A DNA stretch of 7,775 nt from Candidatus Methanolliviera sp. GoM_oil (GTDB taxonomy: Archaea > Halobacteriota > Methanoliparia > Methanoliparales > Methanoliparaceae), in assembly GCA_902158735.1 (NCBI GenBank), contig CABGHG010000079.1, positions 1-7,775 of the forward strand, read 5' to 3'. The notes beneath the pieces are model-generated. The model searched no databases. It was not told the origin of the DNA and saw only the letters and a program-made list of their open reading frames with translations. Position 1 is the stretch's first letter. Each line of letters begins with the position of its first letter. The position numbers were made by a program, and so were the translations under genes. This document shows positions 3,666 through 7,775 of this stretch, piece by piece.

Positions 3666-5558
3666 GTGAATTATAAATTTTTGATAATTTTGGCAATCCT
3701 CTTGGTATTGGCTCTTTTGATTGTCGGAACAAATATCTCAGAGAAGCCTCAGAATAACTATCTGAGAATCGCTGCAGGGCAGGAAATTAAGGGTATTAAC
3801 CCGTTCAATCCGGCTTTTAACGATGCATATTCTCAATTTGTAATATCAAACATCTGGGAAGAATTATATAGATACACTCCCGACTTTTCAGATAATCCAT
3901 CAGCTAAGAGTTCATCAGATAGGAGAATTTTTCCATGGATAGCTGAAGAGATGCCATCCTATAAGAAAGTTGGAGATAAGTATGAGGCAATTATAAAATT
4001 GAGAGATGATGTCTATTGGTGGGATGGAGAGAGATTGACGGCAGATGATGTTGTCTTTACTTCAAACTTGATGCTAAAATTTAGAATTCCACCCCAAAGT
4101 TGGGCAGGTTGGTCAATAACTGGAGATGAATCTTATGTAGAATCTGTTCAGAAATTGGATGATTTTACCGTCAAATATACATTAAAAGAGTTGGTCCCCA
4201 TATTTGAAACTGGTGCATTGATGGGCTATATCTTCCCAAAGCATCAATGGGAGACCATTATTGAAAAATCGATAGAAAATCATCATAAAGGAACGGACAA
4301 AATATCTGAAGATGAACGTATCTTAATCGCAAGTGAGATATGGTCTATTAATCTTGGAAAGAATATAAAATTGAATGAGATAATAGGTTCAGGTCCCTTT
4401 AAGCCAGCTGATTGGAGGAAGGGAGAATATATACGATTGGACGCGAATAAAGATTACTGGGCGAAAGGGAGAATTCTTGAGATTGATGGAAGAGAGTATG
4501 AGATTGGCCCTTACATCGATGGAATATTGAGAAAGGTGTATAGGTCTCCAGATATATCAAATTTGGCTATGAAGAGAGGAGAGGTTGATATAGCAGGCAT
4601 ATCCCCATCGGACATTCCAGATTTTGAAAAATTTAAAACGATGAAGATTGAAGATTATACGGCAAATTCTCTCTTTTATTTAGGTTTCAATTTGAGAAGG
4701 AAACCCATGAGCTATCTCTCTTTTAGGCAGGCGGTTTCATACCTATATAACAAAGAACTGCTTAATGAGAGGATATTCCATGGCAGACTGCCACCGATCA
4801 ATTCTGTGGTGCCGTTTGTGAATGACTACTGGCATAATTCAAATTTGAGTAAATATGGGAGAGGGATGAGTACGGCCGAGAGAGAATATAAAGCATATAC
4901 CATACTGAAAGAGGGTGGATTTAAGTGGTCCAAGGAGCCAGGATTTAATATTGTTGATGGAGAGGCTACCGAATTGATAGAGAAGGGAGAGGGCTTAATA
5001 ATGCCCGATGGAAAGATATGTCCTGAAGTGAAACTTATGGGAGCACGCCCAGAAGATGCGCCTGATAGTGCTCAGGCAAATATAATGCTACAGGGATGGA
5101 TGCTCGATATTGGTATTCCAGCTAAATACACGCCCACAGAATTTGCGACAGCTGTGGATAAGTTATCCCCCATAGATGGCAGTGAGCCGGACTTTGACAT
5201 AAATACAAGTGTTGGATGGCTTACCGATCCGGATCCTGGATATATAAAGGATATATGGCACTCTACCCAGATGCCTGAAGTAACTGCTGGAGGTTCCAAT
5301 TATTCGGGATACAACAATCCAGAGTTTGACGAGATGGCTGAAGAATCTGCTAGAGAGATGAATCCTGAAGAGAGAAGAGAGATGATATTCAAATTGCAGG
5401 AGATGATATCAAAGGATCTTCCAGTATATCCAACCAGTACGGTTAAAAGAATACAGGTATATAGAGCAGACAAATTCAAAGACTGGTTTAACAGAAAGAT
5501 GTATGGGATTGGTGGTTGTAATAATCCTTATTCATATATGATAATAAAACCAACCTAA
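3666..5558 (+). CDS. ABC transporter substrate-binding protein, oligopeptide/dipeptide family (SBP_bac_5)
   Basis: This is the extracytoplasmic binding component of a peptide-type ABC importer. Typical family features are the N-terminal lobe motif WWDGERLTADDVVFT (118-132), IGSGPFK (240-246), the N.DYW element (261-265), and the two-lobe layout ending in a long C-terminal helix region. The 630-aa length is within the larger members of the family. Residues 5-21 form one hydrophobic segment after MNYK. No cysteine follows it, so it is not a lipoprotein, and the segment is either an uncleaved membrane anchor or an unusual signal peptide. The GTG start is supported because an in-frame stop at 3633-3635 leaves no other usual start before the hydrophobic segment. 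No Shine-Dalgarno is seen and the TATA spacing suggests a leaderless message. It is first gene of the operon, 19 nt before dppB. Substrate could be peptides, but this family also binds nickel, sugars and other solutes, so specificity is open. Confidence 0.92.
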   Translation: MNYKFLIILAILLVLALLIVGTNISEKPQNNYLRIAAGQEIKGINPFNPAFNDAYSQFVISNIWEELYRYTPDFSDNPSAKSSSDRRIFPWIAEEMPSYKKVGDKYEAIIKLRDDVYWWDGERLTADDVVFTSNLMLKFRIPPQSWAGWSITGDESYVESVQKLDDFTVKYTLKELVPIFETGALMGYIFPKHQWETIIEKSIENHHKGTDKISEDERILIASEIWSINLGKNIKLNEIIGSGPFKPADWRKGEYIRLDANKDYWAKGRILEIDGREYEIGPYIDGILRKVYRSPDISNLAMKRGEVDIAGISPSDIPDFEKFKTMKIEDYTANSLFYLGFNLRRKPMSYLSFRQAVSYLYNKELLNERIFHGRLPPINSVVPFVNDYWHNSNLSKYGRGMSTAEREYKAYTILKEGGFKWSKEPGFNIVDGEATELIEKGEGLIMPDGKICPEVKLMGARPEDAPDSAQANIMLQGWMLDIGIPAKYTPTEFATAVDKLSPIDGSEPDFDINTSVGWLTDPDPGYIKDIWHSTQMPEVTAGGSNYSGYNNPEFDEMAEESAREMNPEERREMIFKLQEMISKDLPVYPTSTVKRIQVYRADKFKDWFNRKMYGIGGCNNPYSYMIIKPT

Positions 5559-5577
5559 ATAATAGAAAAAGGCAAAG

Positions 5578-6555
5578 ATGGGGCGACTAAGATATCCATT
5601 AAGGAGGATAATAGAGGGTCTGATAACTTTATTTATAGTTATGACTATAATCTTCCTTTTATTCAGAGTTATGCCAGGAGATCCTCTATCCATAGTGATA
5701 GATCCAAAGATGACTCCTGAAGTAAAAGAGATGATTCGCCATTCATACGGTCTGGATCAACCCATGTTTGTTCAATATGGGATCTATCTAAAAAATCTGT
5801 TAACACTAAATCTTGGCGAATCTTTTAGATATTCTCAACCCGTCTCTGAGGTACTTGCTGCAAAGATTCCTAATACACTTCTATTATTCACCTCCGCATC
5901 TGTCCTATCTGCAGTATTAGGAATAATTCTTGGCAGAATAATTGCCTGGCGGAGAAACTCTAAATTAGAATATGGGTTAACATTGGCCGGTCTATTCTTC
6001 TATGAGATGCCAATATTCTGGTTTGGGCTGATCTTGATATATCTCTTTGCATTTCGTCTAAATCTATTCCCAATATCGGGAATGATAGATTTTGAGCTAT
6101 GGACTTTGGGAGCAACCACGGGTGAAAAGATTATCGATATATTGCATCATCTAATCTTGCCCTTAATTACGCTCACAACTGCAAGCTTCTGTGGTATGAT
6201 GCTCCTGATGAGGACAAGCATGGTCGAAACAATGAAAGAGGATTATGTTGAAGCAGCAAAAGCAAGAGGTCTTCCAGATAAGGTGGTGAGAGACAGTTAT
6301 GCCGCCAGAAATGCAGAACTGCCTGTCATAACGGCATTTATCCTATCCCTATCTGCATCTATAGGTGGGGGGGTCTTGACAGAGAAGATCTTTTCATGGC
6401 CCGGGATAGGTTATGAGTTATACCAGGCAACGATCGGGAGGGACTATCCATTAGCCCAGGGCTGTTTCTTCATCTTAACTTTGATGACGATACTGGCAGT
6501 GATAGTGATAGACATCAGCTATGCATATTTAGATCCAAGGGTATCCTATGATTGA
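5578..6555 (+). CDS. dppB: Peptide-type ABC transporter permease, DppB/OppB family
   Basis: This is the first of two transmembrane subunits of the importer. The 325-aa length is typical. Hydrophobic segments are at about 12-30, 100-122, 132-158, 186-210, 246-268 and 295-317, giving six membrane helices. The first periplasmic loop carries family text: FRVMPGDP near 29-36, YGLDQP near 57-62 and LNLGESF near 77-83. The EAA coupling loop is at 225-231 (EAAKARG), which contacts the ATPases. TEKIFSWPGIG (269-279) and the C-terminal LDPRV (318-322) are also characteristic. The ATG follows AAAAAGG with a 5-nt gap. The stop overlaps the next gene by 8 nt, implying translational coupling. A run of seven G (6367-6373) encodes the conserved glycines before VLTEK. 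The family is certain; the symbol is by family and not proof of dipeptide substrate. Confidence 0.95.
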   Translation: MGRLRYPLRRIIEGLITLFIVMTIIFLLFRVMPGDPLSIVIDPKMTPEVKEMIRHSYGLDQPMFVQYGIYLKNLLTLNLGESFRYSQPVSEVLAAKIPNTLLLFTSASVLSAVLGIILGRIIAWRRNSKLEYGLTLAGLFFYEMPIFWFGLILIYLFAFRLNLFPISGMIDFELWTLGATTGEKIIDILHHLILPLITLTTASFCGMMLLMRTSMVETMKEDYVEAAKARGLPDKVVRDSYAARNAELPVITAFILSLSASIGGGVLTEKIFSWPGIGYELYQATIGRDYPLAQGCFFILTLMTILAVIVIDISYAYLDPRVSYD

Positions 6556-7471
6556 AGATCTTTTATATGAATTAAAAGGATTATGGGGGGAGAATTGGCC
6601 AAGGTTCAAGGCAAACAAGCTGGGAATCATCGGAGTGGTAATTCTATTATTGTTCTTATTTTTTGCCCTATTTGGGCCAATCTATCTCGAGATGATGGGT
6701 AATTCATATTCCCCTCTAAGCGGCATGGATACATCGCTTGGGATAAACCCAGAGACCAATTCGTACGCATGGCCTCCGTCTTTAAAACATCCAATGGGAA
6801 CAGATTCTAAGGGTTCTGATATCTTTTCACAGTTTTTAAATGGTTCATATCTTGCATTTCTTATAGGAATCTCTATAGCCCTTGGATCCGCAATTTTAGG
6901 AGTAATTATGGGTCTAATCTCTGGATACTGGGGTGGCAGATGGATAGATTCTCTCATCATGAGATCTGCCGATGCGTTGGTATCTATACCATTTCTACCT
7001 TTATTGATAGTCATAGCCGCGGTGGTAGGCTCTTTACACCTTTTTACATTTATAATGATAATGATGGTCTTTTCCTGGATTGGGGTATGCAGAGTAATAA
7101 GAGCACAGACACTCTCCCTAAGAACTAGACCGTATATAGACGCTGCAAGAGTTGCAGGAGCCTCAAGTTCAAGGATCATCTTTAAGCACATAGCACCAAA
7201 TGTTATTCCGTTGGGTTTCTATGAGCTGACCATGATCGTTGGAGCCGCAATAATAACAGAATCGGGCATCTCTTTCTTGGGTTTTGGAGATCCAACACAG
7301 ATGAGCTGGGGGATGATGATAAATTTCTGTACCGCTCAGGGGCATACATTTAAGGCACCATGGTGGTTGCTTCCTCCGGGGTTTGGGATAACTCTATTAT
7401 CGATGGCATTCTACCTGATAGGTCGCGCTTTTGACGAGATAGTGAATCCAAGACTGAGGAAGATGGAATGA
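6548..7471 (+). CDS. dppC: Peptide-type ABC transporter permease, DppC/OppC family
   Basis: This is the second transmembrane subunit, pairing with the DppB-like protein. At 307 aa it has the usual size. A cytoplasmic N-terminal stretch with FKANKLGIIG (20-29) precedes TM1 (about 25-47). The motif HPMGTDSKGSDIFSQ (81-95) matches the family HP.GTD..G.D signature. Further helices lie at about 102-128, 144-161, 164-182, 222-245 and 272-294. The EAA loop equivalent is DAARVAGAS (198-206) followed by HIAPNVIP (214-221). ESGISFLGFG (238-247) and SWGMMI (253-258) are also conserved in the family. Its ATG lies inside the end of dppB (ATGATTGA), with AAGGG about 6 nt upstream. It overlaps the next gene by 4 nt. 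Confidence 0.95.
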   Translation: MIEDLLYELKGLWGENWPRFKANKLGIIGVVILLLFLFFALFGPIYLEMMGNSYSPLSGMDTSLGINPETNSYAWPPSLKHPMGTDSKGSDIFSQFLNGSYLAFLIGISIALGSAILGVIMGLISGYWGGRWIDSLIMRSADALVSIPFLPLLIVIAAVVGSLHLFTFIMIMMVFSWIGVCRVIRAQTLSLRTRPYIDAARVAGASSSRIIFKHIAPNVIPLGFYELTMIVGAAIITESGISFLGFGDPTQMSWGMMINFCTAQGHTFKAPWWLLPPGFGITLLSMAFYLIGRAFDEIVNPRLRKME

Positions 7472-7775
7472 ATGGGAAAACGAAGATTCTTGAAGTTAAT
7501 GATGTGGTAATGCACTATAGGCTCTCTGGTGGAAGAAGCGTGAGAGCTGTGGATGGAATATCTTTTTCTGTTGAAGAAGGAAGAACCACAGGCATAGTCG
7601 GAGAATCTGGTTGTGGAAAGTCCTCTATTGCGGGAACGATCTTGAGAACTCTTCCAGACAATGGAGAGATAAAGAGTGGTAAGATATACTTTAAGCATGG
7701 AGAGATAGCTGGAAAAAGTGGAATAATAGACCTCTTCTCTCTCTCAAAAGAGGAGATACAAAAAATAAGGTGGAA
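7468..7775 (+). CDS. dppD: Peptide-type ABC transporter ATP-binding protein, DppD/OppD family (3' end beyond window)
   Basis: This is the N-terminal 102 codons of an ABC ATPase that would hydrolyse ATP at the cytoplasmic face of the DppB/DppC channel. The sequence opens ILEVNDVVMHYRL, then VRAVDGISFSVEEG (25-38), as in DppD/OppD proteins, followed by the Walker A motif GESGCGKS (45-52). The Q-loop, signature, Walker B and H-loop would lie to the right and cannot be checked. The start is the ATG at 7468, overlapping the dppC stop as ATGA, with a Shine-Dalgarno GAGG at 7456-7459 (8-nt gap). The ATG at 7472 is in another frame that stops quickly. Residues 68-90 (SGKIYFKHGEIAGKSG and after) form a slightly long insertion-like stretch before the LSKEEIQKIRW element, which is the usual family text. 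A DppF partner is expected downstream. Confidence 0.93.
   Translation, partial: MNGKTKILEVNDVVMHYRLSGGRSVRAVDGISFSVEEGRTTGIVGESGCGKSSIAGTILRTLPDNGEIKSGKIYFKHGEIAGKSGIIDLFSLSKEEIQKIRW

Noticed and set aside
6367..6373. Run of seven G in dppB as a phase-variable tract
   Set aside because: It encodes conserved glycines in this family, seven bases is short for slippage control, and no alternative frame is maintained.
6682..7191. 169-codon minus-strand open frame inside dppC, and a 62-codon plus-strand frame at 6940-7128
   Set aside because: Both overlap conserved permease sequence in another frame and show no family resemblance.

Overview
The window looks like part of a euryarchaeal chromosome: AT-rich, with strong AGA/AGG arginine and ATA isoleucine use, TATA-box-like elements, a probably leaderless GTG-start gene, and a DNA gyrase A subunit followed by a peptide-type ABC transporter. 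The archaeal assignment is an inference from these signs. No single gene here proves it, and I cannot name the lineage more closely.

Positions 1-735 are the right-hand part of an IS200/IS605-type transposon carrying tnpB. Its left end and the tnpB start lie outside the window. The tnpB keeps all RuvC and zinc-finger residues that can be checked, but it holds two in-frame 48-nt insertions made of paired small hairpins. Directly after the transposon right end, 736-893 on the minus strand is a decayed, frameshifted fragment of a different TnpB, so the first transposon appears to have landed inside an older one. Positions 894-1187 hold no gene. They contain a possible TATA promoter, two more copies or relics of the palindromic element, an 11-bp inverted repeat, and a 7-bp hairpin that covers the gyrA Shine-Dalgarno sequence.

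Positions 1188-3575 encode a full-length GyrA with catalytic Tyr118 and a GyrA box. No gyrB is visible. From 3666 to the right edge runs a compact operon for an oligopeptide/dipeptide-type ABC importer: substrate-binding protein, two permeases (DppB-like and DppC-like, overlapping by 8 nt), and the start of a DppD-like ATPase (4-nt overlap, cut by the window edge). The binding protein would capture substrate at the outer membrane face, the two permeases form the channel, and the ATPase (normally with a DppF partner further right) powers uptake.

The core genes are ordinary. The more interesting material is in 1-1187: a small palindromic repeat family that can insert in frame into a coding sequence, a nested transposon junction, and possible cis-regulation of gyrA. 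A promoter-proximal sequence block is also shared between the gyrA leader and the transporter operon.
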